The translations under genes and the position numbers were made by a program. This document shows positions 7,742 through 14,600 of a stretch of 17,761 bases of DNA, piece after piece. The stretch is from CAZIVO01 sp964542765 (lineage in GTDB: Bacteria; Planctomycetota; UBA1135; UBA2386), in NCBI GenBank assembly GCA_964542765.1, contig CAZIVO010000075.1:1-17761 (forward strand), given 5' to 3'. The notes under the pieces were generated by a model that worked only from the letters and a program-made list of their open reading frames with translations, was not told the DNA's origin and searched no databases. The first letter of the stretch is position 1. Each line of letters starts with the position of its first letter.

Positions 7742-8141
7742 CGGCACAATTGACGGACTCGATGAGTTGCGGTCCCGACTGACGTCCGAGCAGTATCGAG
7801 TTTGCTGCGAAGCCGGGACCGAGGCGCCCTTCACCGGTCGTTACTGGGACTGCAAGCGCGCAGGAACCTATTGCTGTGTCTGCTGCGGAGCGGAACTCTT
7901 TGCTTCGACGGCAAAGTTCGATTCCGGGACCGGCTGGCCTAGTTTTTCGCAACCATCGGAGGTCGATGCTGTCAGGGCGGTCGAGGATGATAGTCATGGC
8001 ATGCGCCGGATGGAGGCGCGATGCCAGCAATGCCAAGCGCATCTAGGTCATGTGTTCCCTGACGGGCCGGAGCCAACAGGCCTGCGTTACTGCATCAACT
8101 CGGCAGCTCTCGATTTACGCTCGGCTGACACCGATGGTTAG
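7734..8141 (+). CDS. msrB: Peptide-methionine (R)-S-oxide reductase MsrB
   Basis: A 135-aa protein that reduces the R form of methionine sulfoxide in damaged proteins, normally using thioredoxin. The catalytic cysteine is C120 in RYCINSAAL, and the structural zinc site is C48/C51 with C97/C100. The GHVF and GWPSF signatures are present. Position 66 (FDSGTGWPSF) is Thr, where E. coli-type enzymes carry the recycling Cys. The protein is rich in additional cysteines (C24, C25, C40, C47, C50), so regeneration may use one of these or proceed directly with the reductant. The start has a good Shine-Dalgarno (AAGGAAGA, about 7721-7728), and the ORF overlaps the epimerase gene by 8 nt. There is no N-terminal signal, so the enzyme is probably cytoplasmic. 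It is convergent with the nfu-like gene, with 69 bp between the two ends and no terminator hairpin that I can see. Confidence 0.97.
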   Translation: MDDGTIDGLDELRSRLTSEQYRVCCEAGTEAPFTGRYWDCKRAGTYCCVCCGAELFASTAKFDSGTGWPSFSQPSEVDAVRAVEDDSHGMRRMEARCQQCQAHLGHVFPDGPEPTGLRYCINSAALDLRSADTDG

Positions 8142-8210
8142 ATCTCGGGCGTCGTCGCGTCCGGTCCGCTCACACCCTGCTTGTCAGATCCTTGTCGGGA
8201 ATGCTCGCGG

Positions 8211-8762
8211 TCATGCGGGGATCACGGAGAGTTCCGCGTCCACCTCACTCTGAAGAAGCCCTTGGATGGCCATGAGAGTGCCCTGGATCGAACTGGGGCA
8301 GGATCCGCAAGCACCCTGGTAGCGAATGGTCAGCGTCTTTCCGTCGAGCCCCAAGATCTCCAGGCCACCGCCATCACCAGCGAGCGCTGGGCGGATACGC
8401 TCGTCGAGGATTCCGTTGATGCGTTCGAGCAACTGCGGATCTCCAGGGGGTGTTGCCGCTTCTGAGGCGGTGTTGTTGGCGATATTCCGAGGACTTGCGC
8501 CATCGAAATCATCGAGGCATTTGATGACGGCATCGTTGACCGCACGCCAGTCCGCACTGTCGGTCATCGTGATGGTGACGAAGTTCTCGCAGAAGAAGAG
8601 GCTTGCGATCCCGGCAATGGAGAAGAGCGCTTGGGCCAGCGGATCATCAGACACTTCTTGTTCGTTGGCGTAGTCCAGGGACCCGCTTTCGATGACTGTG
8701 TTGTCAACGATGAACTTGAGGGCGTTGGGATTGGGAGTTGGCTGTACGCTTTGAACCTTCAT
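8211..8762 (-). CDS. nfu: Nfu/NifU-type iron-sulfur cluster carrier protein
   Basis: A 183-aa protein with two domains. Residues 1-90 are the Nfu N-terminal domain (TPNPNALKFI, FSIAGIASLFF, FVTIT), and residues about 108-180 are the NifU-like C-terminal domain. The cluster-binding pair C152/C155 sits in GACGSCPSS, and RPALAGDGGG is also typical. Nfu proteins accept Fe-S clusters from the assembly machinery and deliver them to target enzymes. Thr/Ala/Asn-rich residues of about 90-107 form a linker. ThiC and the ArsS-like protein encoded further along are Fe-S enzymes, but a functional link is only conjecture. No Shine-Dalgarno precedes the ATG. A good promoter at 8771-8799 would start transcription almost at the ATG. 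Confidence 0.93.
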   Translation of the reverse strand: MKVQSVQPTPNPNALKFIVDNTVIESGSLDYANEQEVSDDPLAQALFSIAGIASLFFCENFVTITMTDSADWRAVNDAVIKCLDDFDGASPRNIANNTASEAATPPGDPQLLERINGILDERIRPALAGDGGGLEILGLDGKTLTIRYQGACGSCPSSIQGTLMAIQGLLQSEVDAELSVIPA

Positions 8763-8770
8763 CGCGAATC

Positions 8771-8799
8771 AGGATAGATGGAATCAGCGCCCGTGACAA
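8771..8799 (-). promoter_or_regulatory. Predicted promoter of the nfu-like gene
   Basis: Read on the minus strand, TTGTCA (8799-8794) is followed after 17 nt by TATCCT (8776-8771), and the hexamer ends 8 nt before the ATG at 8762. The -35 matches consensus at 5 of 6 positions and the -10 at 4 of 6. The bases from -10 to ATG (TATCCTGATTCGCGATG) closely resemble those of the beta-propeller gene (TAGCCTGAATCGTCATG). This supports a shared leaderless promoter type. Confidence 0.5.
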
Positions 8800-8889
8800 T
8801 CCATGATGAAAGTTGCCGCAGCGATGAGATTCTGCTCACGGTCTGGTGAGTGCGCAATCGCGTCGAGAGGGCTCGCCGTACCCCGATCG

Positions 8890-10989
8890 CTATTTGACCA
8901 GAACGTGGCGAGCGCCGGATTCCGAGGAGAGCCGCTGGAGCATCGGACTGGTCGACCCTACGGCGATGGTGTGGATACGGATTCGCCTGGACCTATTCCA
9001 GCGAGCAACAGCATCCGCAAGCAGATTGGGATCGCGGATCTTGCCCGCGCTCGGGTAACCATCGGACAGGAGGTAGATGGTGTCGACTTCCTGATCGGCA
9101 AAGGCAGCTTCGAGCGCGTCATGGATATTGGTGCTGCCAGTGGGTGTGAGACCCTTCACGGCACCCAGAGCTTTCTTTTTGGTTTTGGGGTTTGCCGCCG
9201 TGAGTTTCTTGAGGATGTTCTTCACGCCATTCCCGAAGAACAGGATGTTGAAATGTGTTTTGGCAGGGATCTGCTCGACCACCCTGCTCAACTGGCGCTT
9301 GGCCTCTTCCATGCGCGTGGTGCCGCCGGTACCCATCTTGGCGCTCATGCTGCCGGAGTGATCGATGATGAAGGCCACCCGGGAACTGGAGATGGTCAGA
9401 CTGTAGTAGCTGACGGTTCCGCCAGCGGCGGGGGGGCGTGAACTCTTGCCTTCAGCGGGTGGCTCGGGCAGGGTGAATCTGTCCGATTGGTGGCTCCACC
9501 AGCGCTGCCATTGAGCTGCGCTCAGCAATCGGAGTTGTGTCAAATTTTCAAGAGCGTCGAGAGCGTCGTCACGCAGGCGGCCCTTCTCATGGTCGACGCG
9601 ATCGAACAGTTTCGGGATGGAGTTGATCGAGCGCACCGTTCGACAGAAGTCATAAGCTGCCGCTCTGACTTGCCATACTCGGTGGTCGAGGAGCTTGTGG
9701 ACGGTGGCAAGGGCCTCGGTAGCTTGTAGGCCGGCCAGCAAATCCATTGCGGTGATTTGGGTGGCGATATCCCTGGAGCCGAGCATCGGCATCAACTCGG
9801 CTTTCCAGGCGGGATCATCGGTCAGAAGCATGTGGAGTCCGTGCATGCTCTCGATCCTGCGCTCACCCTTGGATTTCTTCATCAGTGAGCGAAGCGCATC
9901 GATGGCCATTGCATCACCTCTGCGTCCGAGGCTGCGGATCACGCTGTAGACGATCTCGGTCTCACGTGACTTGAGCAGGGGCAGAAGGGCGTTCGTTACA
10001 CCCTCATGATCGCTTTCCGCAAGCAGGCGGATGGCGACGGATCGCTCGCCCGCTGGACGAAGTTTGAGGCCCCGCTCGATCAGCCACTCAGTGAAGGCCA
10101 CGTTGTTCCGAATTCGCTCGCTGATTCGCTTCAGGGTGGCATCCACTTCTGGTGCTGAGAATGATGCTCGAGTGATGAAGGCGCCATATGTGTCGGAATC
10201 AAGGTGATACGACAAAGCTTCGAGCAAGGCGGCGTGCACAGTTCCGGCGACCTTGTCCAGAGCCTTTTTGTTCAAGGCCAGAGTCAAGGCTTTGGTGCCG
10301 GGAGTTCCGTGCATGGCCAGTTGTCGTGTTGCTTCGGCGGCAAGCGCCAGATCCGTTGATTTGCTGGCCGCGATGCGCGTCTTTGTGACGCTTGGACCAG
10401 GCGGAGCATTTCGCAGTTGGATCAAGGCGAAGGAGCGTGATGCTGCTGCTCCGGTCGACACATGTTGGGCGATGGCATCAAAGGCACGTTCGCTCTTTGC
10501 AAGTGGCAGGCTTTGCAGGATGCTCTGCTTGAGAAGATACTGGGGGCTTGGTAGGCGATCACCCTTGAGTTTACTCAGGCGGGAGAGGAGGTCATCGAGG
10601 CCTGCGTCACCTTGTCGGGCAATGCCACCGCAGACGGTACTGCGGAGACGATAGTCTTGCGGTTGTGTATCGAGAATCTCGGTGAAGATCTCGAGGATAT
10701 CAGCGCGTTGCCTTTGTCCGAGAGATCGGAGTACGGCAATGCGATAATTGAGCATCTTTGCCCGCTTCAACTCGGCAGTCAGGATCTCGGTGACACGAGG
10801 ATCGTCGAAACCGCCTAGTTGACTGATGCAGCGATAGCGGCCCGATTCCTCTCGCTCCTTGCAGGTTTCGTAGTAGCGCAGCGTACTGGCGAGGGAATAC
10901 TGGCGCTCTTGTGCTGTTACCAGCCCCAAGCCTGAGAGGATTGCCGCGAATACAGCAATCGACTGCCGTGCTATCTGATGGGATTGCAT
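8890..10989 (-). CDS. Secreted HEAT-repeat and von Willebrand factor A domain protein
   Basis: A 699-aa protein with an N-terminal Sec signal peptide (about residues 1-26, hydrophobic core followed by VTAQ). Residues about 30-490 consist of repeated helical hairpins of the HEAT type (for example ALRSLMKKSKGERRIESMHGL). The C-terminal third is a von Willebrand A domain. Its MIDAS metal site is intact: DHSGSMS at about 542-548, TGSTN further on, then LLSDGYPS. The product probably binds partner proteins outside the cytoplasm in a metal-dependent way. Domain pairs of this kind are common in Planctomycetota, but no function is known. No Shine-Dalgarno is visible. A promoter is predicted 8 nt before the ATG, and 127 bp separate its stop from the nfu-like start. 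It is divergent from the gene at 11075. Confidence 0.9.
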   Translation of the reverse strand: MQSHQIARQSIAVFAAILSGLGLVTAQERQYSLASTLRYYETCKEREESGRYRCISQLGGFDDPRVTEILTAELKRAKMLNYRIAVLRSLGQRQRADILEIFTEILDTQPQDYRLRSTVCGGIARQGDAGLDDLLSRLSKLKGDRLPSPQYLLKQSILQSLPLAKSERAFDAIAQHVSTGAAASRSFALIQLRNAPPGPSVTKTRIAASKSTDLALAAEATRQLAMHGTPGTKALTLALNKKALDKVAGTVHAALLEALSYHLDSDTYGAFITRASFSAPEVDATLKRISERIRNNVAFTEWLIERGLKLRPAGERSVAIRLLAESDHEGVTNALLPLLKSRETEIVYSVIRSLGRRGDAMAIDALRSLMKKSKGERRIESMHGLHMLLTDDPAWKAELMPMLGSRDIATQITAMDLLAGLQATEALATVHKLLDHRVWQVRAAAYDFCRTVRSINSIPKLFDRVDHEKGRLRDDALDALENLTQLRLLSAAQWQRWWSHQSDRFTLPEPPAEGKSSRPPAAGGTVSYYSLTISSSRVAFIIDHSGSMSAKMGTGGTTRMEEAKRQLSRVVEQIPAKTHFNILFFGNGVKNILKKLTAANPKTKKKALGAVKGLTPTGSTNIHDALEAAFADQEVDTIYLLSDGYPSAGKIRDPNLLADAVARWNRSRRIRIHTIAVGSTSPMLQRLSSESGARHVLVK

Positions 10990-10997
10990 TGCCTACG

Positions 10998-11026
10998 GGG
11001 ATAAGGATATCACTTCGGAGTGGCAG
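10998..11026 (-). promoter_or_regulatory. Predicted promoter of the HEAT/vWA gene
   Basis: Minus-strand CTGCCA (11026-11021) is followed after 17 nt by TATCCC (11003-10998), which ends 8 nt before the ATG at 10989. Each hexamer matches at about 3-4 of 6 positions. The geometry is identical to the nfu and beta-propeller promoters. The -35 lies about 10 bp from that of the divergent promoter at 11037-11066. Confidence 0.4.
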
Positions 11027-11036
11027 AGGTGCCAAG

Positions 11037-11066
11037 CTGTCCTGATGGTTCGGATTTCCATATAAT
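11037..11066 (+). promoter_or_regulatory. Predicted promoter with perfect TATAAT
   Basis: TATAAT at 11061-11066 matches the -10 consensus exactly in a GC-rich setting and ends 8 nt before the ATG at 11075. The best -35 is CTGTCC (11037-11042) at 18-nt spacing, a weak match at 3 of 6. It faces away from the HEAT/vWA promoter, and both sit in one 85-bp gap. It would drive the 11075 ORF and the kinase-like gene after it. Confidence 0.45.
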
Positions 11067-11074
11067 CTAGGCGG

Positions 11075-11365
11075 ATGGATCACATGGCTTCCAGCGCCCG
11101 TGGCGAAATTGGGTCGTTGATTTGGATACCCATATTCGTGTTGGTAAGAGCCCTTCTCGGCCGTTGGCTATGGCCATCGTCGGAGCCAACGAGCCTTGCC
11201 GGGTCCTCTACCGTGATCTCCGCAGTTGGCCAGGATTGGCGTGTGGTGGGGGTGCCCAGCCTGGCACCTCTGGCCGGCCGTGTCAGAGGCGGAGTTGTTG
11301 GCGTTCGCACGGTTCCATTGAACCGGGCTGCCTCTGGTTTGAAGAGCGGCGAAGTTTCGCGATAG
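11075..11365 (+). CDS. Doubtful small ORF, 96 aa, with possible membrane segment
   Basis: I do not recognise this protein, and it may not be real. The case for it is positional. A perfect TATAAT ends 8 nt before its ATG, the stop is doubled (TAG TAG), and the kinase-like gene starts 7 nt after the first stop. Residues about 14-33 (SLIWIPIFVLVRALLGRWLW) are hydrophobic and could be a membrane segment, and the remainder is rich in Val and Gly. The case against it is a competing ORF at 11122-11517 in another frame, which contains MAIVGANEPCRVLYRDL, and no detectable family. The alternative is a roughly 300-nt untranslated leader. If this ORF is not coding, 10990-11372 holds only the two divergent promoters. 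Confidence 0.35.
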   Translation: MDHMASSARGEIGSLIWIPIFVLVRALLGRWLWPSSEPTSLAGSSTVISAVGQDWRVVGVPSLAPLAGRVRGGVVGVRTVPLNRAASGLKSGEVSR

Positions 11366-11372
11366 TAGTGTC

Positions 11373-11975
11373 ATGGTTGCTCCCGTTGCCACCCACACCT
11401 CCCTCCATTATCTCTTGCCCGGGATTCTCCATGCTCTCGGCAACTCGATCTTCGCAGCCGAAGGGCATGCGAACTTGCTGGAGGGTGAGTCGACCGATGC
11501 CGATAGCAAGGCCATGATCATCAGCGCTGTACGGGAATCGAGGCAGGCGCTCGACGTCCTGCGCTGCCTGGCGAGCGATGATGGAGATCTGACGCCCGTC
11601 ACCGATGAACTGCTGGAGTCCCTACTGAAATTTCTGCGGATTCCGCTCCGCGACCAAGGACTGCGCTTGCAACTGGATCAGGGCGCGTCCGACCCGGGCT
11701 GCCATGTGAGTGGGCCACTGTTCTGTAATTGTCTGGTGGCGGCTGTTCAGAGCATCGCTACGCGAGTGCCCGAAGGGTGTCGTCTGTCGATCAGTCTGCG
11801 GTGCACGGTGGAGGAGAGCGGTCATGTGGCGATGGTATTGCACAGCGTGAACGCCCCTGGATTCTTGCCCTTCCCCCTGGATCTTGCTTCGGTGACGACC
11901 GAGATAGCTTTTTGTGGCGCGATCGATGTCAGTGCCGGGAGCGAATCGGTGAAGATCATCCTGCCGTCGGGCTAG
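11373..11975 (+). CDS. Histidine kinase core-like protein with degraded ATPase, possible phosphotransferase
   Basis: A 200-aa protein with no sensor, membrane or receiver domain. Residues about 11-70 look like the helical dimerisation hairpin of histidine kinases, with a candidate phospho-acceptor His20 in HALGNSI and a second amphipathic helix ending near LRCLAS. Residues about 85-200 resemble an HATPase fold. The N-box-like segment is LFCNCLVAAVQSIATRV and the last strand is VKIILPSG, but the glycine-rich G1 and G2 boxes needed for ATP binding are not recognisable. This resembles ChpT-type phosphotransferases, which relay phosphate between response regulators without using ATP. The assignment is an inference from pattern, not a close match. 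The ATG at 11373 lacks a Shine-Dalgarno, and an in-frame stop at 11340 rules out a longer version. It is convergent with thiC, with a 50-bp gap. Confidence 0.55.
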   Translation: MVAPVATHTSLHYLLPGILHALGNSIFAAEGHANLLEGESTDADSKAMIISAVRESRQALDVLRCLASDDGDLTPVTDELLESLLKFLRIPLRDQGLRLQLDQGASDPGCHVSGPLFCNCLVAAVQSIATRVPEGCRLSISLRCTVEESGHVAMVLHSVNAPGFLPFPLDLASVTTEIAFCGAIDVSAGSESVKIILPSG

Positions 11976-12025
11976 ATCGCGAGGCATCGCCGATGCGCCG
12001 CTGACGAGTTACGCGCGCCGACACG

Positions 12026-13642
12026 TCAGGAATAGAGTTTGGATCCTGATTGGCGGAACTCGTCAGCCTTCTCGCTCATTCCGTCTTCGATGGCTTGACT
12101 TGTTTCCACTCCCTTGGATCGGGCGTAGTCACGGACTTCTTCGGTGATCTTCATCGCACAAAAACGTGGGCCGCACATGGAGCAGAAGTGAGCTGTCTTG
12201 GCAGAATCTTGGGGCAGGGTCTCATCGTGAAAGTCCCGTGCCTTGGTGGGGTCGATGGCGAGGTTGAACTGGTCCTCCCAACGGAATTCAAAGCGTGCGA
12301 GACTCAGCGCATCGTCACGTTCTTGTGCCCCAGGGTGTCCCTTCGCCAGATCAGCGGCATGAGCGGCGATCTTGTAGGCGATCACACCATCCTTGACGTC
12401 TTCGCGATTGGGAAGACCGAGATGTTCCTTGGGGGTCACATAGCACAGCAGCGACGTGCCGAATGAACCTATCATGGCCGCGCCGATGGCTGATGTGATG
12501 TGGTCATAACCCGGCGCGATGTCGATCGTCAGGGGACCTAGCGTGTAGAAGGGAGCCTCTTTACAGACTTCCATCTGCTTGTCGACGTTCTCCTTGATCT
12601 TGTTCATGGGAACATGGCCGGGGCCTTCGATCATGACCTGAACATCGTGTTGCCATGCGATTTCGGTCAGTGTGCCCAGCGCTTCGAGTTCTGCAAACTG
12701 CGCATCGTCATTCGCATCATTGATGCAGCCCGGTCGCAGGCCATCGCCGAGAGAGAAGGAAACGTCATATCTGGCCATGAGTTCGCAGATGCGCCCGAAG
12801 TGCTCGTAGAGGAAATTGTCTTGGTGGTGGGCCAGGCACCACTTGGCCATGATCGATCCTCCGCGGGAGACGATTCCGGTCAAGCGCTCGGCGGTCAGGG
12901 GGATAAAGGGGAGCCGGACACCTGCATGAATAGTGAAATAGTCGACCCCTTGTTGTGCCTGTTCTTCGAGGACTTCCAGGAACAACTCGATGTTGAGGTC
13001 TTCGACCTTGCCGTCAACTTTTTCCAGAGCCTGATAGATAGGCACGGTGCCAACGGGCACCGGCGAGTTCCGGATGACCCATTCACGGGTCTCATGGATA
13101 TCGGAGCCGGTGGAAAGATCCATGGCCGTATCTGCTCCCCAGCGGACGGCCCATCTCAGCTTGGAGACTTCTTCCTCGATGGAGGAACTGACCGCCGAGT
13201 TGCCAATATTGGCATTGATCTTCACCAGGAAATTCCTGCCGATGATCATCGGCTCTATTTCTGGATGATTGCGATTGGCAGGAATGATGGCCCGGCCCTG
13301 TGCGATCTCTTCGCGAACGAAATCCGGGTCGACACTTTCTCGGATCGCTACGAATCGCATTTCCTCGGTGATGATTCCCTTGCGGGCGTAATGCATCTGC
13401 GTGAAGCAGGTGTCGCCGCGAGCGATGCGTTTATCGATCCACGGCTGGCGACGTTTGGGTAGGCCGACTCGTGGATCGACATCCTGTGGTCCGGTGGTGT
13501 CGTAGGTGGTGAAGGTCTCGCCATTGGTGAGAGAAATTTCGCGAACCGGGACCTGGAACTCGTCATCGACACTCTTCTTGGTGCTTCGCGGGAAGCTGTC
13601 GGAGAGGGGAGGGAACTGCTGAGTGTCTTTGGTTGCGCTCAT
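12026..13642 (-). CDS. thiC: Phosphomethylpyrimidine synthase ThiC
   Basis: A 538-aa radical SAM enzyme that converts aminoimidazole ribotide to hydroxymethylpyrimidine phosphate, the pyrimidine half of thiamine. The full family length is present. The atypical C-terminal cluster motif CxxCx4C is C487/C490/C495 (CSMCGPRFC). Other conserved stretches are NANIGNSAVSSS, DLSTGSDI, SLGDGLRPG, EGPGHVPM and GYDHITSAIGAA. The N-terminal extension of about 60 residues is the one seen in long-form ThiC proteins. Expression is controlled by a TPP riboswitch immediately upstream, and the Shine-Dalgarno AGGA lies 7 nt before the ATG. No other thiamine gene is visible in the window. The upstream neighbour on the same strand is the CvpA-like gene, whose stop is 58 nt from the aptamer. 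Confidence 0.98.
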   Translation of the reverse strand: MSATKDTQQFPPLSDSFPRSTKKSVDDEFQVPVREISLTNGETFTTYDTTGPQDVDPRVGLPKRRQPWIDKRIARGDTCFTQMHYARKGIITEEMRFVAIRESVDPDFVREEIAQGRAIIPANRNHPEIEPMIIGRNFLVKINANIGNSAVSSSIEEEVSKLRWAVRWGADTAMDLSTGSDIHETREWVIRNSPVPVGTVPIYQALEKVDGKVEDLNIELFLEVLEEQAQQGVDYFTIHAGVRLPFIPLTAERLTGIVSRGGSIMAKWCLAHHQDNFLYEHFGRICELMARYDVSFSLGDGLRPGCINDANDDAQFAELEALGTLTEIAWQHDVQVMIEGPGHVPMNKIKENVDKQMEVCKEAPFYTLGPLTIDIAPGYDHITSAIGAAMIGSFGTSLLCYVTPKEHLGLPNREDVKDGVIAYKIAAHAADLAKGHPGAQERDDALSLARFEFRWEDQFNLAIDPTKARDFHDETLPQDSAKTAHFCSMCGPRFCAMKITEEVRDYARSKGVETSQAIEDGMSEKADEFRQSGSKLYS

Positions 13643-13649
13643 ATTGCTT

Positions 13650-13653
13650 TCCT
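13650..13653 (-). promoter_or_regulatory. Shine-Dalgarno of thiC inside the riboswitch closing helix
   Basis: Minus-strand AGGA (13653-13650) lies 7 nt before the thiC ATG. Three of its bases belong to the 3' strand of the aptamer's P1 helix (GGCGTAGG, 13658-13651). P1 forms when TPP is bound, so ligand binding would itself hide the ribosome site. No separate expression platform fits in the 8 nt between aptamer and ATG. Confidence 0.6.
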
Positions 13654-13751
13654 ACGCCGGCATGATCCGGATCAGGTTCGAGGGGTGCTTCTCAGTCTAC
13701 GTGTGTGGGCGTGTTCATCACGTCCGCGGAGACGCCCCCAGCAGGCGTAAG
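13651..13751 (-). promoter_or_regulatory. TPP riboswitch (THI element) of thiC
   Basis: On the minus strand the region carries the conserved TPP aptamer landmarks in order. These are the P1 5' strand CTTACGCC (13751-13744), the G-rich P2 strand GGGGGCG, CTGAGA (13695-13690), CACCCC, GAACCTGATCCGG and ATGCCGGCGTAGG ending at 13651. P1 pairs CTTACGCC with GGCGTAGG over 8 bp including one G-U. Between P2 and CTGAGA lies an extended variable arm (about 13700-13730). The ligand is thiamine pyrophosphate, which shuts off thiC. The close placement to the ATG indicates control of translation rather than termination. Confidence 0.93.
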
Positions 13752-13809
13752 GATCTACGATCGCTTCGTTGAAAACAAGGTGTCGTTGTTCGGGAATACC
13801 TGAGGTTCG

Positions 13810-14481
13810 TCAGCGACCGTTTTCGGGTGCAGCCGGTGTCGGTTCGGCTGAGGTTTCTGGTGCCATGCCAAAGGCCTTGCGGATGTCCACGGGGACTTTT
13901 TCGCCGAGCAGCGCAAGCGTGCTCTTGCTCATGGACATCGAATGGGAGTTGCGGGCTGCTTGAACGATCGAAGAGTTGGGTCCAAAGAACATCTGTAACC
14001 CGGCCAGCAGGGCCAAGACGATGCAGCCGCCGGTGATCACTCCCAAGACTCCGCCGAAGATCCGGTTGTAGAAAGATAGGCCGGCCCGCTCGATGAGCTT
14101 TTCGATGAAATAGGCGATCAGGCTGACAACGATCACCACAGCCACAAAGACGACTGCATAAGCCGCATAGCGGGGGATATCGGCGGAAAGGTCGGCGTTG
14201 AACCAGGGCTGAATTTTGCTCGCGACCAGGCCTCCATACGCCCCTGAGATGAGGTAGGCCAGGATGAGCGTGATGATTCTGCTCACCTGCCAGATAAGGC
14301 CATGGAAGAGGCCCAACACGAAGAAGACCAAAACGATGCCTAGCGCGGTGATGTCGATCCAGCCGAGTGAGGCCAGAAAGCTACTTCCAACCGCTTCAGG
14401 GGTAGCGTCTTGCAGAGTAAGCATGGCGTGGGGAAGATCCACACGCAGTGTCGCTGCGCCTGTTATCCTCCCTGTATTCAT
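13810..14481 (-). CDS. CvpA family inner-membrane protein
   Basis: A 223-aa protein with four predicted membrane segments at about 44-62, 68-86, 104-125 and 143-165. It carries typical CvpA features: a short first loop with GLIWQVSRI, and FIEKLIERAGLSFYNRIFGGVLGVITG before the last segment. The C-terminal tail is soluble and ends in a Pro/Glu-rich stretch. CvpA-family proteins are linked to colicin V production, envelope stress and bile tolerance in some bacteria, and their mechanism is unclear. The ATG at 14481 is preceded by AAGG at 4 nt. An ATG at 14424 (MLTLQDATPEAVG) would remove 19 poorly hydrophobic residues and is also plausible. It lies upstream of the thiC riboswitch on the same strand and is divergent from the 549-aa gene at 14601. 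Confidence 0.85.
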   Translation of the reverse strand: MNTGRITGAATLRVDLPHAMLTLQDATPEAVGSSFLASLGWIDITALGIVLVFFVLGLFHGLIWQVSRIITLILAYLISGAYGGLVASKIQPWFNADLSADIPRYAAYAVVFVAVVIVVSLIAYFIEKLIERAGLSFYNRIFGGVLGVITGGCIVLALLAGLQMFFGPNSSIVQAARNSHSMSMSKSTLALLGEKVPVDIRKAFGMAPETSAEPTPAAPENGR

Positions 14482-14600
14482 TATGCCTTTCTGTCATCTA
14501 GATTCACGTGTTGACCACAAGCTAGCCTCCACTACGGGGGCGAGAGGAGCGTTTTCGTGGCGATGGCCCCATGCATCTTTTTGTGTGTTGGAGATGGCAG

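Noticed and set aside
8803..9441. 212-aa open frame on the plus strand opposite the vWA domain
   Set aside because: The vWA reading with an intact MIDAS site is far better supported, and no ribosome site or family supports this one.
11979..12005. Small hairpin (GCATC/GATGC) between the kinase-like gene and thiC as a terminator
   Set aside because: The stem is only 5 bp with a 3-nt loop and no T-run on either strand.
12614..13462. 282-aa open frame on the plus strand opposite thiC
   Set aside because: thiC is certain on the other strand; this frame is its reverse-complement shadow with no recognisable domain.
13750..13778. TTGTTT-17-GATCCT as the thiC promoter
   Set aside because: Its start point would fall inside the 5' strand of the riboswitch P1 helix and remove it; the match is also weak.
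14571..14600. ATG at 14571 as start of the 549-aa gene
   Set aside because: No ribosome site precedes it, whereas the in-frame ATG at 14601 has GGAG at 7 nt.
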